Shown: positions 26,594 to 36,458, counted from the first letter of the stretch. The stretch is 64,000 nucleotides of DNA from Akkermansia muciniphila (GCA_945888515.1 CAMDAD010000006.1:62001-126000), one strand, 5' to 3'. A program made the numbers and translations. The notes: generated by a model not told the origin, from the sequence alone.

Positions 26594-27159
26594 GCTCGCT
26601 GCGTCCGCTGAGCGATACAGAACTCGCCGAGTGGGAGGAGGCTTACATTTCTGTGGAGTGCTATCTGCGCGCCCTGCAGCTGCGCAATCGTCTGCTGGTA
26701 GCGGACATGGTGCGGGCGATCCTGTTCCGCGCATCGGACCGCCAAGCGCTCGAACCAGAAAAAGTGCCGCGCCTTTTGGCGATGGAGGAGACTCTGAAAG
26801 CAGTAGCAGACTGGACCTCGAACGTGCTGAATGTCGAGCTGCAAGACAACCGTCTGGCGGCGCGAGGGCGACTGGCATTGCTCCTAGCGGATATGCCGGG
26901 CAAGTGGCAGCCAGTCTTTCTGGCGCAGCCGCCGTGGCCTGAACCTTTTGTGCAAAAAATGCGCTCTTCCTACCTCGCCGCTGGTCCGCAGTTCGCCGCG
27001 CTGACGATGACTCCGCAGCCGCTGGAACTTAACGCCCTGGGCAGTGGTGCCGCGCAATGGTTCGGTATGATGGAACGCCGACCTCTGCTGAAAAAAATGT
27101 ATTATTTGGGCATCTTAGCCCTACTGGCGGCCCTAGGCTGGATGATCTGGAAAGGCTAA
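26569..27159 (+). CDS. Membrane protein of unknown function inside the opg operon
   Basis: A 196-residue protein whose ATG lies 24 bases inside opgG and whose stop is 3 bases before opgH, so it is translationally linked to both. Residues 1-160 are helical and soluble-looking with many Leu, Ala and Arg (WEEAYISVECYLRALQLRNR, LLALEETLKAV-like helices), and residues about 172-193 form a single C-terminal membrane span (YYLGILALLAALGWMIWKG) with a KK before it. That is a tail-anchored layout, so most of the protein should be cytoplasmic. It has no recognisable domain and is not part of the classical opgGH operon. It may be an adaptor or regulator of the OpgH glucosyltransferase. Confidence 0.82.
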   Translation: MGIPNPAISSLRPLSDTELAEWEEAYISVECYLRALQLRNRLLVADMVRAILFRASDRQALEPEKVPRLLAMEETLKAVADWTSNVLNVELQDNRLAARGRLALLLADMPGKWQPVFLAQPPWPEPFVQKMRSSYLAAGPQFAALTMTPQPLELNALGSGAAQWFGMMERRPLLKKMYYLGILALLAALGWMIWKG

Positions 27160-27162
27160 CCA

Positions 27163-29409
27163 ATGGAAAAAGACGACACATCATCACAGATCCCGTTTGC
27201 CGAAGTAGCTGATTTTTCACACATCATGGATGCGGTGCCTCCGCCGGCGAAAACGACTCGTTTGCTAGAGCAAGAGGTCCCTTCGCCGATTTCACCACCC
27301 CCCTGCGCGCCCGTGTTGGTGAGCCCACTGCGTGTGACCCTGCGACGGCTGTTTTTTTTCGGTTCGGTGATACTGGTGAATTTGAGCGCAGTGCTGTGGC
27401 TGGCGGACCTGTTTTATCGGCAGGGATTTCATAATTCGCACTACCTCATTCTCGCGATTTTTGCGCTGCTGAATGGCTTGCTGGTGCTGGGATCGTTCCA
27501 TGCCTTGGCGGGGGTTTGGGATTGGCTGTTCTCATGGCGTGCTGTGCGCATCACCCGTCTCACCGAGCAGCATGAGGGACCTTTGGCGCATCGCTACGCC
27601 GTGGTGATGCCGGTCTACAACGAGGACATTGTCAAGGTCTGTGCCCGCGTCGAGGCGATCTTTCGCTCGATCGAGGCTACGGGACGTCTGGCATCGTTCG
27701 ATTTTTTCATCCTAAGCGATACCACGCAGTTGCCCTTGTGGGTGGAAGAGGAAGTGGCGTGGACGAATCTTTGCCGCAAGCATAATGCCTTCGGCCGCAT
27801 TTTCTATCGCCGCCGTCGCATCAATGAAAATCGTAAGGCGGGGAACATTGGTGATTTTGTCAAAACATGGGGCGGTCGGTATGAAGGCATGCTGGTATTG
27901 GATGCGGATAGCTTAATGGAAGGGCGGGATATTGTTTCGATGGCCCGCATCATGGATGTGAGTCCTCGTCTGGGGATTTTGCAAACACCGCCGAAGCTGA
28001 TCAACGGCTCCTCGGTATTCACGCGCCTGCAGCAATTCGCGATGCGACTCTACGGACCCTTATTCATTCGCGGACTGAATTTCTGGCAACTGGGACAGGG
28101 CAGCTACTGGGGGCACAATGCCTTGATCCGCGTGAAGCCGTTTTCCGAGTTTTGTGAGCTTCCCGCCCTCCCCGGCAAGGAGCCATTCGGTGGAAAAATT
28201 CTCAGTCACGATTTTGTGGAAGCAGCGCTGATGGTAAAGGCCGGCTGGGAGGTGTGGCTGGCATGGGACCTGGAAGGAACGTATGAGGAGGCGCCGCCCA
28301 CCCTGATCGATCACTTAAAGCGAGATCGGCGCTGGTGTCAGGGGAACTTGCAACACTTGTGGTTGGTCTTCGCGCGTGGTTTCCCCTTCCCGTGCCGAGC
28401 GCATTTGTTCATGGGCATCATGGCCTATCTGGGCAGTCCCGTGTGGTTCTTGTTTTTGCTAATCAGCACCTGGGTGGCATGGGACTTCCGCAGCAGCAAT
28501 CTCAGCCAATTGCCTTATGAAGGCTACGTCGGCGAATACCTGAGCATCAGCGGTGCGGAGCAAGCGTGGTATTTGGCAGGCATGGTGCTGCTGCTATTGT
28601 TCCTTCCAAAAATCCTCGCCTACGTCGGCACCGTGCTGCACCCGCGCCGACGCAAGGGTTTTGGCAATACGTTTTCTCTCACCGTGGGCGTGATGATGGA
28701 GGCATTGCTATCAGCACTCCTTGCTCCTTCCATCATGGTGTCACACACCCTAATGGTTGCCGGTATGGTCATGGGTCGCTCCGTGAATTGGGGAACGCAA
28801 ACACGAGAAACGGATGGCACGCCTTGGATGGAAGCGATTCGTTACCATGGTCCGGCGATTCTGTTAGGCCTGGCGTGGTCGGCGCTGGCTTGGTATATTG
28901 GGCAGTCATTTTTCCTCTGGATGACCCCCATTCTCGCCGGCTTAATACTGGCAGCCGCCGTATCGGTATGGACTAGCCGGTCGCGCTACGGTCGCGCTCT
29001 GCAACGTCACAAAATTCTCGCCACGCCAGAAGAGTTAGTCCCGCCCGAAGTCATCCGTCTGACAGATGGTGCGGTTGCCGCCGTGGATGTCGCACTCACC
29101 GCCCAATCTCCTGCGCGCGAGGGCGTAGTGGCTGCCGTGGTGGATCCATATGTCAATGGAGTGCACGTTTCCTTGTTAGAGACCGATGCGCAAAACCATC
29201 CTGAGGAGCTCACGACAAAATGGCTGAGTGAAGGACCGGATTCGCTAAACAAACAGGAAATGGCGGAGGTGATGTATAGCGCTCAAGCCATGCTTCAAAT
29301 GCACCGCAATGTGTGGTCCTTACCATTCGATCAAATGCACATCCGATGGAGCCGCGCGGTGGAAAGCTATCGCACTCGACTGGAGGATTTCTCCTCAGCG
29401 GAAGGATGA
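27163..29409 (+). CDS. opgH: Glucans biosynthesis glucosyltransferase OpgH
   Basis: Inner-membrane GT2-family glucosyltransferase that polymerises UDP-glucose into the beta-glucan backbone and exports it. The 748 residues contain a Pro-rich cytoplasmic head, two membrane spans (SVILVNLSAVLWLADLF), the catalytic domain with VMPVYNED, the acceptor FILSD, the DxD in MLVLDADSLMEG, the base region LSHDFVEAALM and the DRRWCQGNLQH motif (R/QxxRW type), then about six C-terminal spans. The order and motifs are those of proteobacterial MdoH. It begins 3 bases after the tail-anchored gene in the opg operon. Confidence 0.95.
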   Translation: MEKDDTSSQIPFAEVADFSHIMDAVPPPAKTTRLLEQEVPSPISPPPCAPVLVSPLRVTLRRLFFFGSVILVNLSAVLWLADLFYRQGFHNSHYLILAIFALLNGLLVLGSFHALAGVWDWLFSWRAVRITRLTEQHEGPLAHRYAVVMPVYNEDIVKVCARVEAIFRSIEATGRLASFDFFILSDTTQLPLWVEEEVAWTNLCRKHNAFGRIFYRRRRINENRKAGNIGDFVKTWGGRYEGMLVLDADSLMEGRDIVSMARIMDVSPRLGILQTPPKLINGSSVFTRLQQFAMRLYGPLFIRGLNFWQLGQGSYWGHNALIRVKPFSEFCELPALPGKEPFGGKILSHDFVEAALMVKAGWEVWLAWDLEGTYEEAPPTLIDHLKRDRRWCQGNLQHLWLVFARGFPFPCRAHLFMGIMAYLGSPVWFLFLLISTWVAWDFRSSNLSQLPYEGYVGEYLSISGAEQAWYLAGMVLLLLFLPKILAYVGTVLHPRRRKGFGNTFSLTVGVMMEALLSALLAPSIMVSHTLMVAGMVMGRSVNWGTQTRETDGTPWMEAIRYHGPAILLGLAWSALAWYIGQSFFLWMTPILAGLILAAAVSVWTSRSRYGRALQRHKILATPEELVPPEVIRLTDGAVAAVDVALTAQSPAREGVVAAVVDPYVNGVHVSLLETDAQNHPEELTTKWLSEGPDSLNKQEMAEVMYSAQAMLQMHRNVWSLPFDQMHIRWSRAVESYRTRLEDFSSAEG

Positions 29410-29512
29410 GAACATTCATCGCGATGATGGGTAAATTCCCTCTCCTGTCTGCATATTGCATTGATTCATCCGAAAAATCTGCGAGAGCTAGTTGTCAGAA
29501 AGTTTGATTGCC

Positions 29513-30379
29513 ATGAAACGATTGATCATCACCAAAACACCGAAGTGCTATGTGGGCGGAGCGTTCATCCGTTCCGAAAGCGGACGAGTGGAAGCATGGC
29601 AAGATCATCGGGGTGAGTTTTTCGCGCACATGCCCGTTTGCAGTCGCAAGGATCTGCGCAATGCCGTCGAAGCCGCCCTCAAGGCCGCTAACAGCTGGGC
29701 GAGACGCAGTGGCTACAATCGCGGACAAATCCTCTACCGACTCGCGGAAATGCTGGAGGCGCGCGCTGCGGAATTGACCTCCGCACTGGCTCTCGATGGA
29801 CGCTCGTTACGAGCGGCAGAGAAAGAAGTGAGCGCCACCATCGATCGTTTGGTTCATTACGCAGGCTGGACGGACAAGTATCAGGCACTCTTGGGTAGCG
29901 TAAATCCCGTGGCATCACCGCATATGAATTTCACTCTTACCGAGCCCATGGGTGTGGTGGGCGTTATCGCGCCGGACGAGTCGCCCTTGCTCGCCTTGTT
30001 GTCCTTGATCCTACCGGTCATCACGAGTGGAAATGCAGTTGTCGCGCTGGCATCGTCCACGCATCCCTATCCAGCGATTTTACTCGGAGAAATGTTAGCC
30101 ACCAGCGATCTTCCCGGAGGCGTGGTGAATTTGCTTAGCGGGCATCGAGCGGAGTTGCTGCCTACCTTCGGCACTCACGAGCAAATCCGCGGACTCAGTG
30201 CCGTACTCAGCCCCGAAGAACGCCGCGTTCTGGAACTAGGTGCGGCGGAGAGCGTCAAGCGCGTCAAGGTGCTGACCTGCACTACGGGATGGGATTGGTT
30301 TGACGCATCGTCGCAAGGACTGGAATGGATTCATGCTTTTGTCGAGAGCAAGACCACCTGGCATCCCATTGGCGTCTGA
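29513..30379 (+). CDS. Truncated, probably inactive aldehyde-dehydrogenase-like protein
   Basis: 288 residues from the ATG at 29513. The N-terminal part is clearly aldehyde-dehydrogenase-like: CYVGGAFIRSESGRVEAW, a helical stretch NRGQILYRLAEMLEARAAEL, TEPMGVVGVIAPDESPLLAL (the usual Pro-Trp-Asn is replaced by DES) and LPGGVVNLLSGHRAELLP. It then ends with a short unrelated tail. The catalytic Glu (ELGGK region), the nucleophile Cys and the oligomerisation domain are absent; normal enzymes are about 480-500 residues. It ends at a clean stop with no downstream remnant, so it may be a stable short paralogue with a structural or binding role rather than fresh decay. It follows opgH by about 100 bases. 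Confidence 0.75.
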   Translation: MKRLIITKTPKCYVGGAFIRSESGRVEAWQDHRGEFFAHMPVCSRKDLRNAVEAALKAANSWARRSGYNRGQILYRLAEMLEARAAELTSALALDGRSLRAAEKEVSATIDRLVHYAGWTDKYQALLGSVNPVASPHMNFTLTEPMGVVGVIAPDESPLLALLSLILPVITSGNAVVALASSTHPYPAILLGEMLATSDLPGGVVNLLSGHRAELLPTFGTHEQIRGLSAVLSPEERRVLELGAAESVKRVKVLTCTTGWDWFDASSQGLEWIHAFVESKTTWHPIGV

Positions 30380-30447
30380 AAAGTGGTAGGCAGAGAAAAC
30401 CAGTAAGCACTTGCAAGACTGGCGCAGTCTCTTCCGTTTGTTAGTCT

Positions 30448-32424
30448 ATGATGATTGGCCGATGGATTCTGTTATTTGTGCTAGGTGCGTGTGGATTGTC
30501 CGCTACCGAAACATTTGAGGCAGTAACGCCTCAGCCCGTGCGAATGCATTCCCTTTCCACCGGCGCACTGCATGCGGCGGAGGGACATGCGGAGATTGTG
30601 AACGGTCATGGTCGTTCAGGGAATCAGTGTTTGTTGCTGATGGGTGGCACGAATCGCACAGTGGAGTGGCAATTGCCATCCGCACGGCAGAAACAAAGCA
30701 CACTGGAATTTTGGGCCGAGCGCTGGACACGTGCCGCACCATTTGTCTTTCATGTGGAAGCACGTATCGGAAAAGAGTGGCGCAAGATCGGAGAAAAAAA
30801 CGACATCGCCATCGGCGGATTTTTGACGCAAATACGCCTGAGCATTCCAGCTGGTGCGCAAGCGCTGCGCTTGATCTGCTCCAGTAAGGCTGGCTTACTG
30901 ATCGATGATCTGCATTGGCAAGAAGATGCGCCTATGCGCGTCACAGGTATTAGACCCCTGACACCCATCACGCCTGTGATGCTGCGCGCCGTAGATCAAC
31001 CGGTGATGGGCTTCGAAGTCAGCAGCGAGGGCAATCTCGATGCACCTGCGCTGGAATCGATCACGCTTGAATTGATGGATGGCACCCGCGCGACGGACAT
31101 CGCCGCGATTTCCGTAATGCACGGTAGTAATACAAATAAAGAAAAATTAGTAATTAAAATCGCATCAATCGAAAAAATAAGCACACGCATGACCATTCCC
31201 GTGCAGCAAAAAATTATCGCAGAAGAGGGACCATACTGGCTCGCGGTGACCATGAAAGACCAGTCATCGATCGATGGACGCGTGCGTTTCGCCCTGCGTG
31301 AAGTCAGGATCGGCGAACGAACTTTTCCATTCCGCGATGCCGTCAGTGTCCCGCAGCGCATTGGCGTGGCAGTGCGCAAACGCGGCGATGACAAATCGAA
31401 ATTCTATCGCATTCCCGGTCTCGCGCGCAGCAAGAAAGGAACACTGCTTGCGGTCTACGATGTGCGCTACCATCATGCAGGCGACCTTCCTGCGGATATC
31501 GACATCGGCATTTCCCGCAGCACCGATGGCGGACAAAGCTGGGGCCCGATGATCATCGCGATCGATCAAGGTCGCGATCCGAGTCACAGCTTCGACGGCG
31601 TGGGCGATCCGGCGATTTTGTGCGACGAAGTAACTGGTCGGCTCTGGGTGGCGGGCTTGTGGAGTCACGGCAAACGTGCTTGGCATGGATCCGGTCCTGG
31701 ATTGACGCCGGAAGAAACTGGGCAGTTACTCCTCGCATTCAGTGATGACGACGGTGTGACATGGTCCACTCCGCGCAATATCACCAGCTCCGTGAAACAT
31801 CCCGCGTGGCGACTGCTGCTAAACGGGCCGGGTGCGGGCATTTGCACCAGCGATGGCACTCTCGTTTTCGCCGCACAGTATCGCTCAGCGGACGAACCCG
31901 CAACGCAGGGTAAGCCGTTTTCTACCATGCTCTCCAGTAAGGATCGCGGCGTTACCTGGCAACTGGGATCAGGCGTGAAAATCGACACTACCGAGGCGCA
32001 AGTGGTGGAGCTACCGGATGGCAGCCTCATGCTCAACTGCCGCGACAATCGCGGCGGCAGTCGCACCGTGATGGTCACGCGTGATCTGGGGAAAACCTGG
32101 AGCGCGCATGCCACCGATCGCAGCGCTCTGCGCGAGCCGATATGCATGGCCAGCCTGCTGCGATGGAAAGAAAACGACGGTACGAACTACTATATTTTTA
32201 GTAATCCTGACAGCACTACCGCGCGGCATCGGATGACAATCAAGGTCTCTGCGGATGCAGCTCAGACCTGGCCGGAAAAATGGCATACTCTTTACGATGA
32301 GCGCGCGGGATACGGCTACTCATGCCTGAGCCCGGTCGACAGCAAACACATCGGAGTATTGTATGAAACCGCAGGTGATCTGAACTTCTTGCGTTTTCCC
32401 ATGAAAGAACTACTACAAAAATAG
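30448..32424 (+). CDS. Secreted exo-sialidase (GH33-like)
   Basis: 658 residues with signal peptide MMIGRWILLFVLGACGLSA. The first 330 residues hold beta-rich accessory domains (lectin-like, then a sialidase N-terminal-like domain with a calcium-sensitive-looking loop). The catalytic propeller starts at KFYRIPGLARSKKGTLLAVY (the F/YRIP arginine motif) and shows repeated Asp-boxes: SRSTDGGQSWG, SDDDGVTWSTP, SSKDRGVTWQL and TRDLGKTWSA. This is the layout of bacterial sialidases that release terminal sialic acids from host or algal glycans; no sialic acid catabolic genes are in the window. Ends 4 bases from the convergent FAD gene. Confidence 0.88.
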   Translation: MMIGRWILLFVLGACGLSATETFEAVTPQPVRMHSLSTGALHAAEGHAEIVNGHGRSGNQCLLLMGGTNRTVEWQLPSARQKQSTLEFWAERWTRAAPFVFHVEARIGKEWRKIGEKNDIAIGGFLTQIRLSIPAGAQALRLICSSKAGLLIDDLHWQEDAPMRVTGIRPLTPITPVMLRAVDQPVMGFEVSSEGNLDAPALESITLELMDGTRATDIAAISVMHGSNTNKEKLVIKIASIEKISTRMTIPVQQKIIAEEGPYWLAVTMKDQSSIDGRVRFALREVRIGERTFPFRDAVSVPQRIGVAVRKRGDDKSKFYRIPGLARSKKGTLLAVYDVRYHHAGDLPADIDIGISRSTDGGQSWGPMIIAIDQGRDPSHSFDGVGDPAILCDEVTGRLWVAGLWSHGKRAWHGSGPGLTPEETGQLLLAFSDDDGVTWSTPRNITSSVKHPAWRLLLNGPGAGICTSDGTLVFAAQYRSADEPATQGKPFSTMLSSKDRGVTWQLGSGVKIDTTEAQVVELPDGSLMLNCRDNRGGSRTVMVTRDLGKTWSAHATDRSALREPICMASLLRWKENDGTNYYIFSNPDSTTARHRMTIKVSADAAQTWPEKWHTLYDERAGYGYSCLSPVDSKHIGVLYETAGDLNFLRFPMKELLQK

Positions 32425-32428
32425 TATT

Positions 32429-33985
32429 TTAAAGCGCATCCGCGATCTTTAATCCATCCAGTGCAGCACTCACGATGCCGCCCGCATAACCAGCACCTTC
32501 GCCACAAGGGAAGAAGCGCGAGAGCTGAGGGTGTTGTAATGTGGAGTCATCGCGCGGGATGCGCACGGGCGAGCTGGTGCGGGTTTCAAAGCCTAACAAC
32601 AGCCCGTCCTGACCAGTGTAACCGCGGATTTGATTGCCAAACAGCCGAAGGCCAGTGCGCATACGTTTCATCATGAAGTTCGGCATCAGTTCATGCAGCG
32701 GCGCGGAGGTGGCGCCAGGAAAATAACTCATCGCCGGCAGCGAGGAGGAAACTTTTCCGCTGAGGAAATCGACGACCCGCTGACCTGGCGCCTTCTGTCC
32801 CCCCCCACCCGCTTCTTTCGCCAAGCATTCGAGGTTCTTTTGGAAGGCGATGCCGGAGAGCACGCCGTGCTCCTTGACAAATGATGCCGTGTCTTCCGGC
32901 TCCACCGTCACCACCATACCGCTGTTAGCGAATGGGGAGTCGCGACGGGCGAGACTCATGCCATTCACCACAACCTCATCGTCTTCCGTGGCGGCCGGGA
33001 CAATCCAACCTCCGGGGCACATGCAGAAACTGTGCACGCCGCGGTCGTCAATCTTGGTAGCGAGACGATACCGCGCAGCGGGAAGCAAACGCGGACGTGG
33101 TTCACCGCGCGGGATGTGATACTGCACCTGATCGATGAGCGCCTGTGGATGCTCGATGCGCACGCCCACGGCGAAGGCTTTTTTCTCTAACAGAATATTT
33201 TTTTGCTTAAGTAGTTGATAGATATCGCGCGCGGAGTGTCCCGTGGCCAGAACCACCGACTCCGCTTCAAAACTTCGGCCGTCCCGACAAACCACGCCGC
33301 GTATGATACCGTGTTCGATGATCAGGTCGGTCACCTTGGTCTGAAAATGCACTTCCCCGCCCGAGGTCAGTATCGAATGCCGGATGGCCTTCACCACATT
33401 GGGCAGCAAATTCGAACCGATGTGCGGATGCGCATCCGTGAGGATTTTTTCCGGTGCGCCATGGGCGACGAGAATTTCATAAACGGTGGCAACGGGCCCG
33501 CGTTTGGTGGCGCGAGTATAGAGTTTTCCATCAGAAAACGTGCCGGCGCCGCCCTCGCCGAAACAGTAGTTCGAATCCTCAATCACTCGCCCCTCCCGCA
33601 GAATGGGTGCCAGATCAAACCGGCGCGCGCTGGCATCTTTGCCACGCTCTAACACAATCGGACGTATCCCACGCTCCAGACAACGCAGCGCCGCAAACAT
33701 CCCAGCAGGACCGAAGCCGATGATGAGCGCGCGTGGAGCCTGAGATGGCAGTGGCGCACAAGTCCAGGCCGGATGCTCATCGGGTGGCAGCGGCTTATCA
33801 ATGCCCACCTCGAGGCGAAGCTGCACCTTGATCGTCCGCTGACGGGCGTCAATGGAATGCTTGCGTAATTTCATCGACAATAAGCGTCCGACGGGGATCG
33901 CCAGTTTTTTCGCCACAGCCTCACGCCGCGCTGATTCGTCCTCGGACAGCGCCAGAGGTAAAATGATGTCCACCGTCTCAACCAT
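32429..33985 (-). CDS. FAD-dependent dehydrogenase (COG2509-like)
   Basis: 518 residues from the ATG at 33985 (MVETVDIILPLALSEDESAR), which fits the family N-terminus; the frame continues up to a TTG at 34090. The dinucleotide-binding motif is ALIIGFGPAGMFAALRCLE, followed by IVLERG, a family-specific GEGGAGTFSDGKLYTR loop, VVLATGHSARD and a C-terminal FFPCGEGAGYAGGIVSAALD. These match the widely conserved uncharacterised FAD-dependent dehydrogenases annotated as COG2509. The reaction is unknown. Isolated gene, convergent with the sialidase. Confidence 0.88.
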   Translation of the reverse strand: MVETVDIILPLALSEDESARREAVAKKLAIPVGRLLSMKLRKHSIDARQRTIKVQLRLEVGIDKPLPPDEHPAWTCAPLPSQAPRALIIGFGPAGMFAALRCLERGIRPIVLERGKDASARRFDLAPILREGRVIEDSNYCFGEGGAGTFSDGKLYTRATKRGPVATVYEILVAHGAPEKILTDAHPHIGSNLLPNVVKAIRHSILTSGGEVHFQTKVTDLIIEHGIIRGVVCRDGRSFEAESVVLATGHSARDIYQLLKQKNILLEKKAFAVGVRIEHPQALIDQVQYHIPRGEPRPRLLPAARYRLATKIDDRGVHSFCMCPGGWIVPAATEDDEVVVNGMSLARRDSPFANSGMVVTVEPEDTASFVKEHGVLSGIAFQKNLECLAKEAGGGGQKAPGQRVVDFLSGKVSSSLPAMSYFPGATSAPLHELMPNFMMKRMRTGLRLFGNQIRGYTGQDGLLLGFETRTSSPVRIPRDDSTLQHPQLSRFFPCGEGAGYAGGIVSAALDGLKIADAL

Positions 33986-34235
33986 ACTCGCCACGCCCGA
34001 CTCAAGCATGAGGCAGGCCCTTTGCAAAGCATCACTTTGCACAGATGATACCACGTCGATCAAGCGAGGGACGTGGATTCGATCTAACAAGACAACAGAA
34101 TTTCAGAATTTTCTGAATCACCAGATGACTACAACGGGGAGAATGGATGGTTTTGTATCCTGAAAAATGCTGGGATTAAAGCAGCCCTTCCCGATGAGAC
34201 TGGTCAGCTTACGGAAATGCGATTCACGAAATAAC

Positions 34236-34266
34236 AAAAGCCGCTGCGTATCGAGCAGCGGCTTTT
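34236..34266 (-). terminator. Rho-independent terminator of glnB
   Basis: AAAAGCCGCTGC at 34236-34247 and GCAGCGGCTTTT at 34255-34266 form a perfect 12-bp stem with a 7-base loop. On the minus strand it lies 29 bases beyond the glnB stop and ends in TTTT; its symmetry could also stop plus-strand transcripts. Confidence 0.8.
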
Positions 34267-34294
34267 GAACATTACGAACACTAACTCACAGAAA

Positions 34295-34648
<354 letters not shown>

Positions 34649-34667
34649 TCAGGTTGTATTTGTTGTG

Positions 34668-34686
34668 TAGCAGAGAGCGTGCCAAG
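34668..34686 (-). promoter_or_regulatory. Candidate sigma-54 (-24/-12) promoter of glnB
   Basis: On the minus strand the sequence reads CTTGGCACGCTCTCTGCTA: the GG (34683-34682) and GC (34671-34670) are separated by exactly 10 bases, and TTGGCACG matches the -24 consensus almost fully, while the -12 half (CTGCT rather than TTGCA) is weaker. Transcription would start near 34659. No clear NtrC palindrome was found upstream. Sigma-54 control of glnB is well known in other bacteria. Confidence 0.6.
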
Positions 34687-34740
34687 TGGCTAATTCTTGA
34701 TAAATAGGTTTTCGATTTCGCAGTTGGAGCGCTATGAGGC

Positions 34741-35058
34741 CTAGCGAGCAAGCACCATGTCGGATTCCGCCGCGATCCAATCAGCCACGGGGTCCGCTGG
34801 CAAGCCTTGATTGCGACGATGGCACCAATTGAGAAATGCAGCAACGGCTACCTCATCGGCCGTGGGCGTGGCAGGTGCCGCGCGATGGCGTTTGGCGCGG
34901 CTCGGTTTTTTCTCAGGATCGCCTGAGGCTGGAGCAGGAATTTTTTTGCCGCGCGATGGTATGGCCGCATCGCGCGCGTCTTTCATCGAAGTTTTTGCGC
35001 CCGTGGCTGCTGAGGAACGTGAGTTACGCGTTTTCGATGGCTCTTTTTTTTCTTTCAT
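34741..35058 (-). CDS. Small DUF2934 protein with basic N-terminus
   Basis: 105 residues. The first 65 are Lys/Arg/Ala/Pro-rich and probably disordered (MKEKKEPSKTRNSRSSAATG, then KKPSRAKRHRAAPATPTADE), like a nucleic-acid-binding tail. The last 35 form the DUF2934 helix pair (AAFLNWCHRRNQGLPADPVA then DWIAAESDMVLA), a short domain of unknown function often fused to basic tails. Located upstream of glnB on the same strand, about 100 bases before it, but glnB has its own promoter. Function unknown. Confidence 0.72.
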   Translation of the reverse strand: MKEKKEPSKTRNSRSSAATGAKTSMKDARDAAIPSRGKKIPAPASGDPEKKPSRAKRHRAAPATPTADEVAVAAFLNWCHRRNQGLPADPVADWIAAESDMVLAR

Positions 35059-35158
35059 AATCGTCAGGAGTGTAGCTCATGGAAAGCAACATTCATACCA
35101 AAGCGAAATTTCCGCAACTGATGATTGATCTTAGGGTAAGGTGCCGTATGATGGAGGC

Positions 35159-36457
35159 ATGGAAGGGCGTTTCGATTGGCATGTGCCCACGCATGTGCGT
35201 GGCCGTGAATCGTTTTTGCCTGCCACCGACCGCTTGGGCTGGTGGATCGTGATTTCCTTGTGCGCCGCCATCGTGCTGCATATCATTTTGTTCATTTCCC
35301 TCGGTCACGTGAAAATGGGCATCGGCTGGACCACCACGGAGGAGTTAATCACTGAGCCGCTGGTGGTGCGACCGGTCGAAGAAGATCTCCCGCCGGAAAT
35401 CCTTCCTACAGAAGCGGAAGTCCTTACCCCAAAGCCCGACCGCACGAAGCTCGTGGATGACGTGGAAATCCTTCAGTTACTGAAGGAGCCAGAGCTCGAG
35501 ATGAAGCCAGAGATCTCTGAGGCTTCTTTCGATGCAGATCTTAACGTCGAGGCTCCCGCTCTAGCCGGCGACCCCGCGGGTGACAAGATCGATATCGCCG
35601 GCGCGGTGGAAATCGCCGCAGAAGATTGGGAGTCGCTCGGTAAAACGGAGGCGCTGAGTCCCATGGCCGCCCAAGGACAAATGATCGTCGACCCCGGCAG
35701 CGATATCGCAGAGACTGAAACCCTCGACTCATTTATGAGGGATTTGATCAAAAAAGGCAGTGCGGGCAAAGCGGTGGATGGCAAACTCGACGGCACTTCC
35801 TCCCTGGATGAAATCGCCGGTCTTCCCGAAAACGTCCTCATCACCAAAACGACGATGTTACCGGGAGATTTGTTGTTTGAATACAACAGCGCCGAACTTC
35901 GTAGCAGCTCGAAGGTAGGCATGCAGAAAATTGCTTTGGTGATGGACCTAAACCCACAGCTCTACTGCTGGATCGAGGGACATTCGGACTTGTATGGCGG
36001 CGATGATTTTAACTACGATCTCTCACTGCGCCGCGCTGAGTCCGTGAAGGCTTTTCTCGTCGGCATGGGCATGGATCCGCAGAAAATTCGCACGAAGGGA
36101 CTCGGGAAAAACCATCCCATCGTCGCACAAGGTTCGCAGGAAGAGCAGTCGATTAATCGTCGGGTGGAAATCAAAATGCGAAAAACCATCCCGCAGTCGG
36201 ATGAACCCTTGCCGCCGCGTGCGCAAATCGTCGAATCTCCACCCGAACCCGCCCCGCCAAAAGCAACGCCCATCCGAGTCAAGCCGATGCGGGCACTTCC
36301 CGTCGAAGAAACTGTTCCCGATCCGCCCAAAGTAGCCGTGCCAGTGTCAGAAGAGCCCGAGCCGCCCAAGGCCGCTCCAGTGGAAGAAGAAACCCCGCCC
36401 CGCGCCGCGCCTGTCGAGGAAACCATGCCACCGCGCGCCCAAGAAATCGAAGAATGA
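35159..36457 (+). CDS. Membrane-anchored OmpA-family protein with Pro-rich tail
   Basis: About 432 residues from the ATG at 35159; an in-frame GTG at 35141 would add six. A GGAGG sits one base before this ATG, too close to act for it. One membrane span near residues 28-50 (WWIVISLCAAIVLHIILFI), a Glu/Pro-rich extended periplasmic linker, then an OmpA-like peptidoglycan-binding domain (LLFEYNSAELRSSSK, IEGHSDLYGG, FNYDLSLRRAESVKAFL, RTKGLGKNHP and NRRVEIK) and a 90-residue tail of repeated PPKAAPVEEE / PPRA units. It probably fixes an inner-membrane complex to the cell wall. TolA/TonB-like layout at the N-terminus is another possible reading. Convergent with the CYTH gene, one base apart. Confidence 0.8.
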   Translation: MEGRFDWHVPTHVRGRESFLPATDRLGWWIVISLCAAIVLHIILFISLGHVKMGIGWTTTEELITEPLVVRPVEEDLPPEILPTEAEVLTPKPDRTKLVDDVEILQLLKEPELEMKPEISEASFDADLNVEAPALAGDPAGDKIDIAGAVEIAAEDWESLGKTEALSPMAAQGQMIVDPGSDIAETETLDSFMRDLIKKGSAGKAVDGKLDGTSSLDEIAGLPENVLITKTTMLPGDLLFEYNSAELRSSSKVGMQKIALVMDLNPQLYCWIEGHSDLYGGDDFNYDLSLRRAESVKAFLVGMGMDPQKIRTKGLGKNHPIVAQGSQEEQSINRRVEIKMRKTIPQSDEPLPPRAQIVESPPEPAPPKATPIRVKPMRALPVEETVPDPPKVAVPVSEEPEPPKAAPVEEETPPRAAPVEETMPPRAQEIEE

Positions 36458-36458
36458 C

